This document shows, piece after piece, positions 27,591 through 37,009 of a stretch of 64,000 bases of DNA. The stretch is taken from NCBI GenBank assembly GCA_015686845.1, contig JADPRS010000010.1, positions 1 to 64,000 of the forward strand, in the 5' to 3' direction. Position numbers and translations under genes: made by a program. Origin of the DNA: Lutibacter sp. B2 (lineage in GTDB: Bacteria > Bacillota > Clostridia > Peptostreptococcales > Thermotaleaceae). Under the pieces are notes generated by a model that was given only the letters and a program-made list of their open reading frames with translations, was not told the DNA's origin and searched no databases. Within the stretch, counting starts at the first letter, position 1, and each line of letters starts with the position of its first letter.

Positions 27591-27644
27591 CACAATTGTC
27601 TCCTTCGTTTTTAAATACATTTTGGCACTATTTATGGGCTATAT

Positions 27645-27878
27645 TTATTGAAATGGATATTTTATAAAGCTTTTCATACCATAAAAAAAATTTTCAGTAA
27701 AACTGTTTTTTTTCTCTATATAAGGACTTGATACAAACGTACTATTGCCCTTTGGTTTATGATACTTTTCTTGTATTATATAGGTTTTGAATAACATATC
27801 AATACATTGTGGCAATAAAAAAGTCAATATAACTAAAATAAATAAGATCCTCACAAATAAACATAGATACTTTCTCAT
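27645..27878 (-). CDS. yqzK: Small membrane protein, YqzK-like (DUF4227)
   Basis: The 77-aa protein has a single N-terminal membrane segment (about residues 6-27) and a short basic outer tail. It sits between spoIIM and xerD, the same place as yqzK in Bacillus, which is the main reason for the name. No enzymatic motif is seen. The function of the family is unknown. Confidence 0.65.
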   Translation of the reverse strand: MRKYLCLFVRILFILVILTFLLPQCIDMLFKTYIIQEKYHKPKGNSTFVSSPYIEKKNSFTENFFYGMKSFIKYPFQ

Positions 27879-27901
27879 TGCGCCATATCCCCCTTAAACA
27901 A

Positions 27902-28543
27902 TTACATCATATTCTTTGAAAAAAATCCCATAAGAACTGGCGTAACGTATGCTTCTATAATGCATCCTAATACAATCACAGTAAATATGGATATAATAAT
28001 GCTACTATATAATATGAATTGTTTAAATATACTGGTATGAACATGGCTGTTATTAAAAATTTTATTCCTTAATAACATTTTTGAAAAAGAAATTCCTAAA
28101 ACTGCAGTTATAATAATACATGGTAAAATCAAAAGATTTTGTGGTAATATGGAAATACTTGCAAAAACAACACCTTTTACGCCCAATTGTTCTACTAGAA
28201 ATCCTACTGTAAACCCTACAATTAATCCTCTTATTGATACCAATATCAAAATTAAAGGCATACCAATAACGGTAATCCCTAATATCCATATTAAAACAAT
28301 TGTTTGAAGATTATTTATAAAAGATTGCTTAAATACAGCAAAAGAATCAATAGAAGTATCATTTAATATATGAAAAAAAACTCTCATATAACTAATAAGC
28401 TCTTGTTTTTGATAATCTCCTAATGCCTTTACGGTAAATACACCTGCTGAAATTCCTATAATAAAAAACATACTTACTAAAAAATAAATTCCTGAATTTC
28501 CTTCCATATGACTGTACATAAGTACTCGAAATCTTTTTAGCAA
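27902..28543 (-). CDS. spoIIM: Stage II sporulation protein M
   Basis: SpoIIM is an integral membrane protein that joins SpoIID and SpoIIP in the complex that thins septal peptidoglycan during engulfment. The 213-aa protein has the expected set of about five membrane segments, with the family stretch GIPLILILVSIRGLIVGFTVGF-type region near residues 90-115. It begins at TTG 28543 behind AAGGGGG. Its neighbours yqzK, xerD, deoB and punA are the Bacillus neighbours too. Expression in the mother cell would be expected from the family; I did not find a clear sigma-E promoter. Confidence 0.92.
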   Translation of the reverse strand: MLKRFRVLMYSHMEGNSGIYFLVSMFFIIGISAGVFTVKALGDYQKQELISYMRVFFHILNDTSIDSFAVFKQSFINNLQTIVLIWILGITVIGMPLILILVSIRGLIVGFTVGFLVEQLGVKGVVFASISILPQNLLILPCIIITAVLGISFSKMLLRNKIFNNSHVHTSIFKQFILYSSIIISIFTVIVLGCIIEAYVTPVLMGFFSKNMM

Positions 28544-28690
28544 AGCAAGTCCCCCTTTCCTGCATAAGAGATACTCTAAAAATTATTTAGTATCCCTTTG
28601 TCTTATAAAAGATTATGCAGAATAAGGACAATTTAGACCTTGTTTGTGGAATATTTATAGGCAAGCTTACATATGATATAACAATAGTCC

Positions 28691-28731
28691 AACTTGATTC
28701 AGTATTGTCTTTATTGATACTAAATCAAGTT
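28691..28731. other. Hairpin of 15 pairs with one mismatch
   Basis: AACTTGATTCAGTAT (28691-28705) pairs with 28717-28731 around an 11-base loop. It lies between divergent spoIIM and a short plus-strand frame. No T run follows on either strand, so a leader structure is as likely as a terminator. Confidence 0.45.
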
Positions 28732-28758
28732 AATATGTAATTATAAGGATGTGATTAT

Positions 28759-28890
28759 ATGTGTAAAATTATCACTCAAAATCAACTTTGTTTTGTTGGA
28801 AAATTTTCAGATCTTTTAACTACACTACAAGAACTTTCACAAAAATACAATACAATAAAATCTCTTATTGATGATCAGACAAAATTTTAG
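28759..28890 (+). CDS. Possible small protein, 43 aa
   Basis: An ATG at 28759 preceded by AAGGATGTG opens a frame of 43 codons ending at TAG 28890. The product (MCKIITQNQLCFVGKF at the start) has two Cys and an amphipathic helix. Its last 26 bases overlap the end of the convergent DUF3866 gene. It is short and on the opposite strand to its neighbours, so it may be spurious, but the start signal and amino-acid composition look real. Confidence 0.4.
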   Translation: MCKIITQNQLCFVGKFSDLLTTLQELSQKYNTIKSLIDDQTKF

Positions 28891-29956
28891 CACCTAACTG
28901 ACCAGCAATTCCTGCAGTAATAAAATATTCTTTATCTTTATCAAACTTTCTTCCCATTGTACTCATATTTAATTCAGTATTTTCAAGTATATTGATTACT
29001 TTTACATAGTCAAGATACATAATATTATGTTTTTTTCCAATATTGGTATTTTCTATTTGACTCTTAATATAATCATATTTTTCATTTTCAAATTTAGGAA
29101 TAGGGATAAAAGCACTCGTTTTACTTATTTGATTCAATACAGTTAAACTATGATGACTCATTCCTTTATGCCTATTACGAGAATCTGCAAAGCTTATTCT
29201 TGGGACAGCAATAGCTGTTCCGCCTAAATCATTAACTGCATCTATCATATATCCTTGTTCAATTCCACTGAATCCATATTTTGTTCCTGTCCCTACAATA
29301 CCAGGTCCCATAGTTATAACAGCTATATCTGCTTTTAGCACTTCTTTTGCCGCTATTAATCCATTATATATATTGACACACTCCAAATCCCCACCAAAAG
29401 AATTACCAATCGTAATCGTATTACTTATAATTTTTTTGTTTTTTAAGTTATATACAACATTACTAAGGTCAATAGGTAATGCTGCTCCATCCGTCATAAT
29501 ATATGCTATTTTAACCTCTTCTAAACATGTTTTTAAAACAGCAGTAATAGGAACTAACATGCTATGTAAACTTCCAATAATAACAGGCATTTTATCAAGG
29601 GACTTAAAGTCATTAAAAACTTCATGATATTTACTAGTTTGTTCTTCTGCTGCGAAGGTCTTGATTTGATAAGGAGAATATCTTAATTTCATGATATGAC
29701 CATTATTTGTTATGTCTTTCTCTGGTATATTTAAATTAGATATGACAAAATGATATCCACCTGTTCCAAGATTTAAATCTACCGCTGTGGTATTTAATAA
29801 TACCTGGTCTTCAATTTGTATACTTCCAGTTAGTTTATTGTAATTTATAGCTTTATATTTTTTTTCTTTAATTTCAACCATGATCTCAGTTATATTTTCC
29901 CTCTTTTTTAAAATCTCTATTACTTTTCCAATTTTTATTCCTATCAATTTATTCAC
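28865..29956 (-). CDS. DUF3866 family protein
   Basis: The 363-aa soluble protein matches the DUF3866 family in layout: a beta-rich start (GKVIEILKKRENITEIMVEI), then GTGGYHFVISNL, a middle with NTITIGNSFGGDLE and ITMGPGIVGTGTKYGFSG, and the end ISFADSRNRHKGMSHHSL. The many Gly and the RHKGMSHH motif suggest ligand or nucleotide binding, but no activity is known to me. It begins at GTG 29956 with a weak ribosome site. It follows the glycosyltransferase gene by 26 bases and belongs to the same steA-led unit. Confidence 0.8.
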   Translation of the reverse strand: MNKLIGIKIGKVIEILKKRENITEIMVEIKEKKYKAINYNKLTGSIQIEDQVLLNTTAVDLNLGTGGYHFVISNLNIPEKDITNNGHIMKLRYSPYQIKTFAAEEQTSKYHEVFNDFKSLDKMPVIIGSLHSMLVPITAVLKTCLEEVKIAYIMTDGAALPIDLSNVVYNLKNKKIISNTITIGNSFGGDLECVNIYNGLIAAKEVLKADIAVITMGPGIVGTGTKYGFSGIEQGYMIDAVNDLGGTAIAVPRISFADSRNRHKGMSHHSLTVLNQISKTSAFIPIPKFENEKYDYIKSQIENTNIGKKHNIMYLDYVKVINILENTELNMSTMGRKFDKDKEYFITAGIAGQLGAKILSDHQ

Positions 29957-29982
29957 TCTTTTCTTTTTAGGTTCTATACTAT

Positions 29983-30801
29983 CTATTTTCTTCCTATTTC
30001 ATCTACATATCGTAAAATTCTTGATTTTTGTATTGTCTCTGTTATTGAATACTTCTCTGCATAAATATGTATTGATACTAAAAACAAAAGAGCTCCTGCA
30101 CGAACAGATAAAGGCATTTCATATGTCCATAAAAGCCCTAATGTAATGCCCAACATATTTGACCCTATATCTCCTAGCATAGATTTAGCTTTTAAATCAT
30201 ATGGCAAATACGCTAATACAGAACCCATAAGTCCACAAGTTAATATTTCTACAGCTTTATAAATAGGCTGAAAAAACAAAATACAACTGCCTAACAAAAA
30301 ACCTTTAATCGCTCTACCAGGACGCAAATCTAATAAGTTTATAAAATTTGTGAATAGCGCAATCACACCCGTATTTATAATAATATCTATCCAACTATTA
30401 GATATTATTATACTAATAATAAGACTAATACAACCTCCTAACAAAGCTTTTAATCCCCCTGTAGAAAGTTGTCCTTTAAAAATCATCATAAGATGTCCTT
30501 TTAACCCCGTTACATCTCTATTTCCCAACAAATCATCTAATAATCCTAGTAATGCCATAGTCAAATTTGCAATCAAAAAAATTAAAACTGTAGTTGTTTT
30601 AACTTCAATTTTAAACAATAGTAAAACAACTATATTAATCATAATAACGGGTATAAATATAACCCCCATTCCTACAGGGATATTTTCTCCTTTAAAATTC
30701 TTTTTGATGGATCCTCCATTATATAATAAATCAAAAAACATTTTTAGTAACAATTTACATATCATAAAACTTCCTATTAAATATATAACTGAAATTAACA
30801 T
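29983..30801 (-). CDS. Polyprenyl-phosphate sugar-phosphate transferase-like membrane protein
   Basis: The 272-aa protein has about eight membrane segments and motifs of the MraY/WecA (GT4) family: the Asp pair in GLLDDLLGNRDVTGLKGH, the NFINLLDLRPGRA loop with Asn and Asp, and a late DIGSNMLG. Family members move a sugar phosphate from a UDP-sugar to undecaprenyl phosphate on the inner face of the membrane. It is shorter than MraY and the cognate sugar is unknown. It sits next to a family 2 glycosyltransferase and the steA-steB genes. Confidence 0.75.
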   Translation of the reverse strand: MLISVIYLIGSFMICKLLLKMFFDLLYNGGSIKKNFKGENIPVGMGVIFIPVIMINIVVLLLFKIEVKTTTVLIFLIANLTMALLGLLDDLLGNRDVTGLKGHLMMIFKGQLSTGGLKALLGGCISLIISIIISNSWIDIIINTGVIALFTNFINLLDLRPGRAIKGFLLGSCILFFQPIYKAVEILTCGLMGSVLAYLPYDLKAKSMLGDIGSNMLGITLGLLWTYEMPLSVRAGALLFLVSIHIYAEKYSITETIQKSRILRYVDEIGRK

Positions 30802-30816
30802 TTATCTTCTACTCCT

Positions 30817-31488
30817 CTATATTTTTTTAATGAGTGTGAGCAATATATGATAAAATTGTTTTCCCCTATGCAAGAAACTTTGTAAGTCTCTTCCCGTTTC
30901 TCTATGCGTCATGCCTACTTCTACTTCTTTTACTCTATATCCCATATTTAAAATATCTATTGTCATGCCTACTTCTACCCCATATCCGGATGGAAGGTTC
31001 CCTACTCTTTTTAATATTTCTGTTTTAAAAGCCCTCTGACCTGAAAGAGTCGTGTCTATGCTTTGGCCCGTGTAAAATTTCACGCCAGATTTAGCAAGAT
31101 TTTTAACCAATCCAAATCCACCCTTTTTCTTCGCTCTAGGAAATTTTGCAATGGTAAAATCTGCTTCATCTTCTAAAATCGGATAAATCAATTTATCAAC
31201 TTCTGATGCAGTTTCTTGTAAATCTCCATCTAAAAAAATAATTATTTTACTATTACTTATAACTTTGTCTAAACCATAGTTCATGGCATAACCTTTTCCA
31301 CGATTTCTATCTAAACGATACACTTCTGCATTTTCTTTTTTAGCAGTTTCAAATGTAGTATCTACAGACCCATCATCTATAACTACAATCCGATCAACAT
31401 AAATTGATTTTTTTATAGCTTGTATCGTATTTTTTATTCTAGTTCCCTCATTATATGCAGGTATTAATACTGTAATAAATTCACACAT
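30817..31488 (-). CDS. Family 2 glycosyltransferase
   Basis: The 223-aa protein is a GT-A fold transferase with VLIPAYNEGTRI, the nucleotide motif VIDDGSVD and a DGDLQET metal motif. These are the marks of dolichyl-phosphate-mannose synthase-like enzymes that load a sugar from a nucleotide donor. No membrane segment is present. The partner lipid-linked sugar transferase gene follows by 15 bases, and both probably act on a cell-envelope glycan made near the division site, given the steA and steB genes upstream. The sugar cannot be told from sequence. Confidence 0.85.
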   Translation of the reverse strand: MCEFITVLIPAYNEGTRIKNTIQAIKKSIYVDRIVVIDDGSVDTTFETAKKENAEVYRLDRNRGKGYAMNYGLDKVISNSKIIIFLDGDLQETASEVDKLIYPILEDEADFTIAKFPRAKKKGGFGLVKNLAKSGVKFYTGQSIDTTLSGQRAFKTEILKRVGNLPSGYGVEVGMTIDILNMGYRVKEVEVGMTHRETGRDLQSFLHRGKQFYHILLTLIKKI

Positions 31489-31513
31489 AAAATCACCTTC
31501 TACTCACAATTTA

Positions 31514-32398
31514 TTACTCCTGAACAAATCCTTTTGGTAGCAACCTCTCAGCAGTTTCTTTTTCTCCAAAATCGCCTTGTCTTCCACTTACAACCATGAG
31601 CATAGAGACTTTTCCAATAATAGTATCTACATTATCAACCGTAGGTACTCTTAATTTTTTATATTCCTCTATATTTGATATGTCAGATTTCAACTGTTCT
31701 ACTGCAACAATTGGAGTTTTATTATTTTTTATATACTGAATTAATGGAACCTCTATTTGATTAAATACAACTTTATTTTTATCTACATTTCCACCTGCAA
31801 TAACAATATAATCAATTGGCTGTTTACTTATTTCTTCATAGTCTATCATTCCATGTTCTTTTAATTTTTCTAAGAATGTTGCATTTTCTTCTGTTAATAT
31901 TGCAGAACTAAACGCTTGTATTATCTTTTCCCCTAATTCTTCTTTAGTGCTTCCTTCTAAATTCAATTCTTTAGCAATCTTTAGCATTAATTCATTATCA
32001 TTTAATAACATTTCTTTTTTCACAAACACTTTCGTTACATTTTCACATCCGGCCTTTTCAAATGCATCCTTAAGTCCTGAATATGGATATTGTTCGTTTG
32101 TTTCTACAATCATTACATTTAAACCCTTTAACTTGTTTTTCAGTAAATCTGGATATATCGTTTCAAAAAATTTAATATTTTTTTCTTTTTCTAAATTTAC
32201 TATATCCATTTTTGATTGTAATTCATCTTGTTTTGTTTTGAATTCATCAAATTTACTTTCAAGCTGTTTAACTAATTGTTCTTGTTGTTGTACGATAAGA
32301 TCTTGTCCATCTAACATAATTCCGATAAATATACCTATACCAATTGCTAAAAAAATAGCTACAATAGTACTTACATAATATTTTAAATTAATCACCAA
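31514..32398 (-). CDS. steB: SteB-like membrane protein (copper transporter family, MctB-like)
   Basis: The 294-aa protein has a single N-terminal membrane segment (TIVAIFLAIGIGIFIGIML) and then a coiled coil (about residues 35-75) and a globular outer domain ending QGDFGEKETAERLLPKG. This is the DUF3186/MctB family. In Corynebacterium SteB forms a complex with SteA and affects daughter-cell separation. It starts at TTG 32398 behind AGGAGG. It lies directly after steA, the family's fixed partner. A role in copper handling for this member is doubtful. Confidence 0.78.
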   Translation of the reverse strand: MVINLKYYVSTIVAIFLAIGIGIFIGIMLDGQDLIVQQQEQLVKQLESKFDEFKTKQDELQSKMDIVNLEKEKNIKFFETIYPDLLKNKLKGLNVMIVETNEQYPYSGLKDAFEKAGCENVTKVFVKKEMLLNDNELMLKIAKELNLEGSTKEELGEKIIQAFSSAILTEENATFLEKLKEHGMIDYEEISKQPIDYIVIAGGNVDKNKVVFNQIEVPLIQYIKNNKTPIVAVEQLKSDISNIEEYKKLRVPTVDNVDTIIGKVSMLMVVSGRQGDFGEKETAERLLPKGFVQE

Positions 32399-32418
32399 TA
32401 CTTCGACCTCCTTAGTTG

Positions 32419-33540
32419 CTACATAGGAAAAGCAAATTTTAATTTAATAAGCAGTAGTTTTAACAATTGTTGTCCTGATGGCGAAAAAACGCCTACAACA
32501 AATATAGGTATAATCGCACCCATAATTAACCCAACTAGATGTTTCATCTTTACACTTTCTCTATATAACTTATTTACTCCTTTTGCATCAATAAGCTTAG
32601 AACCTACTTTCAAACGAACTAAAAAAGTACTAGACATTCCTTTTCTACCTTTTTCTAAAAAGTCAACCATATTAGAATGTGTCCCTACAGCAACAATTAG
32701 CTCTGTTTCATTTTCAAAAGCCAGTAACATTGCAATATCCTCACTTGTTCCTGGTGCTGGAAATACAACGCTCTCTAATCCTAACTCTTCTATTCTTTCT
32801 AATCCCGGAGCCGTGCCATTAGGATATGCATGTACAACAATTTCATTACATGCTTTTAAACATTCATCAGAAACACTATCCATATCTCCAACAATCATAT
32901 CTGGATTATACCCAAATTCCATAAGGGCATCTCCACCACCATCAACACCTATAAGTATAGGATTAAATTCTTTTATATAAGATCTTATAGCCTTTAAATC
33001 TTCCTTGTAATTTTGTCCTCTAACTACAACTAATGTATGTCTGTTTTTAAACTTGGTCTTTACTGTAGGAATTTTCAAACTACCTAGCATCAAATCTTTT
33101 TCTTTTCGTGCATATTCTAAAGTATTTTCTATGAATTTATCAAGCTCGTTTTGAAAATTTTTATTCGTCTCTTTTAGTTTTATTTTTATTAATTCACTCG
33201 TTAATATTTTACCACTTCCAATGCATTGTCCATCTTTGTAAATAAGATTTTCATTAATTTCTATAAGTTGTCCATCTTCAATGGATTGAAATACATCTTG
33301 TCCAACATTATCCAGAATTGGTATACCTGCTTTTTCTAAAATTTCTGGTCCTAAATTAGAATATCTTCCACTAATACTTTCATCTGCATTAATAACTATA
33401 CTGGGTTTACATTGCACAAGAGACTTGGCAGATACTTCATCTAAATCCCTGTGATTAATAATAGCTGCCTCGCCTTGTTTTAATCTTTTTACTAAATCTT
33501 TCGTTTTTTTATCCACTCTCACAATTGTATTAATTATCAT
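32419..33540 (-). CDS. steA: Putative cytokinetic ring protein SteA
   Basis: The 373-aa protein resembles thiamine pyrophosphokinase in its core (LIGVDGGGDALMEFGYNPDM, then VGDMDSVSD), but has an extra N-terminal domain (AIINHRDLDEVSAKSL) and a C-terminal membrane segment. That is the SteA layout, known from actinobacteria as a septum protein. It starts at ATG 33540 behind GGAGG. The gene begins the steA-steB-GT2-GT4-DUF3866 unit. It should bind a nucleotide, but its reaction is unproven. Confidence 0.8.
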   Translation of the reverse strand: MIINTIVRVDKKTKDLVKRLKQGEAAIINHRDLDEVSAKSLVQCKPSIVINADESISGRYSNLGPEILEKAGIPILDNVGQDVFQSIEDGQLIEINENLIYKDGQCIGSGKILTSELIKIKLKETNKNFQNELDKFIENTLEYARKEKDLMLGSLKIPTVKTKFKNRHTLVVVRGQNYKEDLKAIRSYIKEFNPILIGVDGGGDALMEFGYNPDMIVGDMDSVSDECLKACNEIVVHAYPNGTAPGLERIEELGLESVVFPAPGTSEDIAMLLAFENETELIVAVGTHSNMVDFLEKGRKGMSSTFLVRLKVGSKLIDAKGVNKLYRESVKMKHLVGLIMGAIIPIFVVGVFSPSGQQLLKLLLIKLKFAFPM

Positions 33541-33718
33541 AAATTTCCTCCAAGTGCTTTTATTTTAGTATTACTCTATTAGATAAAATAATACAACTCA
33601 CACTCAATTCCATATTATATCATAATTATTGTGGATAATATATAACTATATAATTTTCATATCTTTATGAATAATTTCGACATTTATTTCGAAATATGGT
33701 TTTATACATAAAAAATAA

Positions 33719-34513
33719 CTATTTCTTCGAAAAAAATATTGTAGCCGTTTCTTCACCACTTAATAATTTCAATAAAATATTTTCCTTCTTTCCATTGGTT
33801 AAAATCATAGGTATTCCATAATTATTTACTGTTCTTGCTGCTTCAATCTTAGTAATAATTCCGCCTGTTCCAAAAGAATTTACCTTTCCTATTTCGATAG
33901 AACTAATTAATTTATCTATATCTGTAACTTCCTTAACTAAAACCGCATCCTTACTCTCTTTAGGATTTTTATCAAATACACCATCTATATCACTAAACAT
34001 AATAAGCAAATCAGCATTCCAAAGATTCGCTGTCAAAGCTGCTAATGTATCATTTTCGCCAATCTTTATTTCTTCGACACTAACAGTATCATTTTCATTT
34101 ACAATAGGAATAACACCCTCATCTTCTAATGTGAACAATGTATTTCTAATATTTAATGTTCTATTTGAATCAAATAAATCTTCTCTAGTAAGCAGGATCT
34201 GCCCTACATGAATATCATATTTTGAAAATGCTTCTCTATAAGCATTCATAAGTTCAACTTGACCAATAGCACATAATGCTTGTTTATAGTGTATATCTTC
34301 TTTTCTCATCCATTTTCCGATAGTCACAACACCAGCAATTCTCGCACCTGAGGATACAATCAAAATTTGTTTATCTTGATCCATTAAGCATTTTACTTGG
34401 TCACTTAATTTTTGTAAAAATACTTGATTTATAGTTCCATTTTCATTTGCTAAAGTATTACTTCCTATTTTAATTACAATTTTTTTACTTTCATTAATCA
34501 ATTTTGAAATCAT
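33719..34513 (-). CDS. proB: Glutamate 5-kinase
   Basis: ProB phosphorylates glutamate to gamma-glutamyl phosphate, the first step to proline. The 264-aa protein has the amino acid kinase fold: VIKIGSNTLAN at the start, the SSGARIAGV loop, NENDTVS and FGTGGIITKIEAA. It stops before the PUA domain found in longer ProB proteins, the short form common in Clostridia. It lies downstream of proA by about 10 bases, so the two enzymes of the pathway are co-transcribed. Confidence 0.96.
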   Translation of the reverse strand: MISKLINESKKIVIKIGSNTLANENGTINQVFLQKLSDQVKCLMDQDKQILIVSSGARIAGVVTIGKWMRKEDIHYKQALCAIGQVELMNAYREAFSKYDIHVGQILLTREDLFDSNRTLNIRNTLFTLEDEGVIPIVNENDTVSVEEIKIGENDTLAALTANLWNADLLIMFSDIDGVFDKNPKESKDAVLVKEVTDIDKLISSIEIGKVNSFGTGGIITKIEAARTVNNYGIPMILTNGKKENILLKLLSGEETATIFFSKK

Positions 34514-34522
34514 ATTATCCCT

Positions 34523-35764
34523 CTATTCTCTTATTTGTCCATTTCCAATAATTTTATATTTCATACTAACTAATTCGTCTAATCCAATGGGTCCACGTGC
34601 ATGAATCTTTTGCGTACTTATGCCCATTTCTGCTCCAAATCCAAATTGGCTTCCATCTGTAAATCGTGTCGAAGCATTTACATATACTGCTGCTGCATCT
34701 ACTTTTCTTGTAAATAAATTTGCATTATGTAGGCTTTCTGTAAGTATTGCCTCCGAATGCTTTGTACCATATTTGTAAATATGGCTAATTGCTTCATCCA
34801 TATTCTCTACAATTTTTATAGCTACTATATAATCCAAATATTCTTCAGCCCAATCAGCATTGGTAGCTTCTTTTATAGGTATTATACTTTGTGTTTTTTC
34901 ACATCCTCTCATCTCAACACGATTATGTAGACAATCGTATAACTTAGGTAATACATTTTTCGCTATATTTTTATGTATCAATACTGTTTCACAAGCATTG
35001 CAAACGCCTGGCCGTTGTGCTTTTGCATTCTCTATAATATCTATAGATTTTTGTACATCTGCACTATCATCCACAAATATATGACAATTTCCCACACCTG
35101 TTTCTATGGTAGGAACAGTTGCATTCTTAACAACAAATTGAATAAGTTCAGCCCCTCCCCTTGGTATGATTAAATCTATGTACTCATTCATTGTTAGCAT
35201 TTCATGTATAACTGACCTATCAGTAGTATCTACAAAAGCAATAACATCTTCAGAAATATCACTTTCTTTTAATCCTTCCTTAATGACATTAACTAAAGCT
35301 CTATTTGAATTTATAGCAGACGACCCGCCTCTTAGTAAAATTCCATTTCCACTTTTTAATGCAAGTGAGAAAGCATCTACCGTTACATTCGGTCTTGATT
35401 CATAGATAATCCCTATAACCCCTAGCGGTACACTCATTTTGCTTATAGTTAAACCATTTTCTAATGTCCATACATTATTACTTTTCCATATGGGATCTTT
35501 TAGTTTAATAATTGTTTCGATTCCTTTTACCATATCATCAATTCTTTCTTCATTTAAACGCAATCTATCTATCAAACTCTCTTTCATATTATTTCTCTTA
35601 GCTTCTTCTATATCCTTTTTATTTGCATTTAATATCATTTTTTTATTTATGTTTAAACTATTAGCCACTTTTTTCAAAGCATCATTTTTACATTTTGTCT
35701 CTACAATAGCTAATGTATTAGCGGCTTCACTTAACTTTTTACACATTTCTTTCATAGTTATCAT
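34523..35764 (-). CDS. proA: Gamma-glutamyl phosphate reductase
   Basis: ProA reduces gamma-glutamyl phosphate with NADPH to glutamate semialdehyde. The protein belongs to the aldehyde dehydrogenase superfamily, with VIYESRPNVT, the catalytic Cys in RPGVCNACETVL, and the family end GPIGLDELVSMKY. I chose ATG 35764 because AAGGAG lies eight bases upstream; a GTG nine bases earlier starts within that site. It is the first gene of the proAB unit; no T-box or other riboswitch is apparent in its short leader. Confidence 0.96.
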   Translation of the reverse strand: MITMKEMCKKLSEAANTLAIVETKCKNDALKKVANSLNINKKMILNANKKDIEEAKRNNMKESLIDRLRLNEERIDDMVKGIETIIKLKDPIWKSNNVWTLENGLTISKMSVPLGVIGIIYESRPNVTVDAFSLALKSGNGILLRGGSSAINSNRALVNVIKEGLKESDISEDVIAFVDTTDRSVIHEMLTMNEYIDLIIPRGGAELIQFVVKNATVPTIETGVGNCHIFVDDSADVQKSIDIIENAKAQRPGVCNACETVLIHKNIAKNVLPKLYDCLHNRVEMRGCEKTQSIIPIKEATNADWAEEYLDYIVAIKIVENMDEAISHIYKYGTKHSEAILTESLHNANLFTRKVDAAAVYVNASTRFTDGSQFGFGAEMGISTQKIHARGPIGLDELVSMKYKIIGNGQIRE

Positions 35765-35857
35765 TATATTCACTCCTTTTATAATTTTTACTTTCGTATT
35801 AATTTAATATTATAGCACAATCACTTGCATTTTATTTTATTTTTAAGTTATTATTTA

Positions 35858-35889
35858 AAATAAAATCACTCATTTGAGTGATTTTATTT
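35858..35889 (-). terminator. Terminator of recA
   Basis: A perfect 15-bp stem (35858-35872 with 35875-35889), A-rich on one side and T-rich on the other, begins in the recA stop codon. Confidence 0.8.
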
Positions 35890-36907
35890 ATTCATTGCTA
35901 GATGTAATTATTTCTTCTGCCATAGGCAAATTATGCTTTTCTCTAACTAGATTTTCAATTTCTACACAGATTTCCGGATTATCTATTAAAAATTTCTTAG
36001 AATTTTCTCTTCCTTGCCCTAATTTTTGTTCTTTATAACTATACCAAGAACCTGCTTTGTTAACAATATCCTCTTGAACACCACAATCTAAGATTCCACC
36101 TTCACGTGAAATACCCAGTCCGTACATAATATCAAATTCAGCTTTCTTAAAAGGAGGTGCTACTTTATTTTTTACTACTCTTACTCTGGTTCTATTACCA
36201 ACTATATTTTCACCTTGCTTAAGACTTTCAATTCTACGAACATCTAATCTTACTGATGCATAAAATTTAAGTGCTCTCCCTCCAGTGGTTGTTTCTGGAT
36301 TTCCAAACATAACCCCTACCTTTTCTCTTAATTGATTAATGAAAATAGTAGATGTGTTTGACTTACTTATTACGCCAGCTAATTTTCTTAAAGCTTGGGA
36401 CATAAGCCTAGCTTGCAAACCCATATGACTATCTCCCATATCTCCTTGTATCTCAGCTTTAGGCACAAGTGCAGCCACTGAATCTATTACAACTACATCA
36501 ATAGCTCCACTTCTAACAAGTGCTTCACATATTTCTAATCCTTGTTCTCCTGTATCTGGTTGCGATATCACTAACTCATCTATATTTACGCCTAAAGCTT
36601 TTGCATATACTGGATCTAATGCATGCTCTGCATCAATAAAAGCTGCTGTTCCTCCATTTTTTTGTGCCTCTGCTACTATATGTAATGCTACAGTAGTTTT
36701 CCCTGAAGATTCTGGTCCAAAGATTTCTATAATTCTTCCTTTTGGTACACCACCTATTCCAATTGCAATATCTAATTCTAAAGAACCAGTAGAAATAGCC
36801 TCAAGATTCAAAGAAGCATTTTCCCCAAGTTTCATAATAGAACCTTTTCCAAATTGTTTTTCAATTTGACTCATAGCCATTTCTAATGCTTTTTTCTTTT
36901 CATCCAT
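35888..36907 (-). CDS. recA: Recombinase A
   Basis: RecA forms filaments on single-stranded DNA, drives strand exchange and triggers LexA self-cleavage. The 339-aa protein has Walker A GPESSGKT at 64-71, the [14 protein letters not shown] region, the DNA-binding loop [13 protein letters not shown] and the usual C-terminal acidic tail. It follows cinA as in many Firmicutes, but has its own strong promoter with a LexA box. A small hairpin (CCAGGA with TCCTGG) covers its ribosome site region. Confidence 0.98.
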   Translation of the reverse strand: MDEKKKALEMAMSQIEKQFGKGSIMKLGENASLNLEAISTGSLELDIAIGIGGVPKGRIIEIFGPESSGKTTVALHIVAEAQKNGGTAAFIDAEHALDPVYAKALGVNIDELVISQPDTGEQGLEICEALVRSGAIDVVVIDSVAALVPKAEIQGDMGDSHMGLQARLMSQALRKLAGVISKSNTSTIFINQLREKVGVMFGNPETTTGGRALKFYASVRLDVRRIESLKQGENIVGNRTRVRVVKNKVAPPFKKAEFDIMYGLGISREGGILDCGVQEDIVNKAGSWYSYKEQKLGQGRENSKKFLIDNPEICVEIENLVREKHNLPMAEEIITSSNE

Positions 36908-36913
36908 ATTTCA

Positions 36914-36929
36914 CCAGGATCACTCCTGG
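36914..36929 (-). promoter_or_regulatory. Small hairpin at the recA ribosome binding site
   Basis: CCAGGA (36914-36919) and TCCTGG (36924-36929) enclose a 4-base loop. On the mRNA the second arm ends in CCTGG, and the GGTG that would serve as ribosome site overlaps it, five bases before the ATG. Confidence 0.4.
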
Positions 36930-36951
36930 TTTCACCACCTTTTTTCGTTTT

Positions 36952-37000
36952 CGAACTTATGTTCTGTATTTATTATAATTTATTTCTGTGGTTTGGTCAA
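36952..37000 (-). promoter_or_regulatory. recA SOS promoter with LexA box
   Basis: On the minus strand TTGACC (37000-36995), 17 bases, then TATAAT (36977-36972) form a near-consensus sigma-A promoter. Seven bases downstream lies CGAAC-N4-GTTCT on the plus strand (36952-36965), which fits the Firmicutes LexA/DinR box CGAAC-N4-GTTCG with one change. LexA bound there would cover the transcription start. Confidence 0.85.
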
Positions 37001-37009
37001 TACAATTCA

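Noticed and set aside
35439-35807. 122-codon plus-strand frame
   Set aside because: Antisense to proA and made up of hydrophobic shadow codons.
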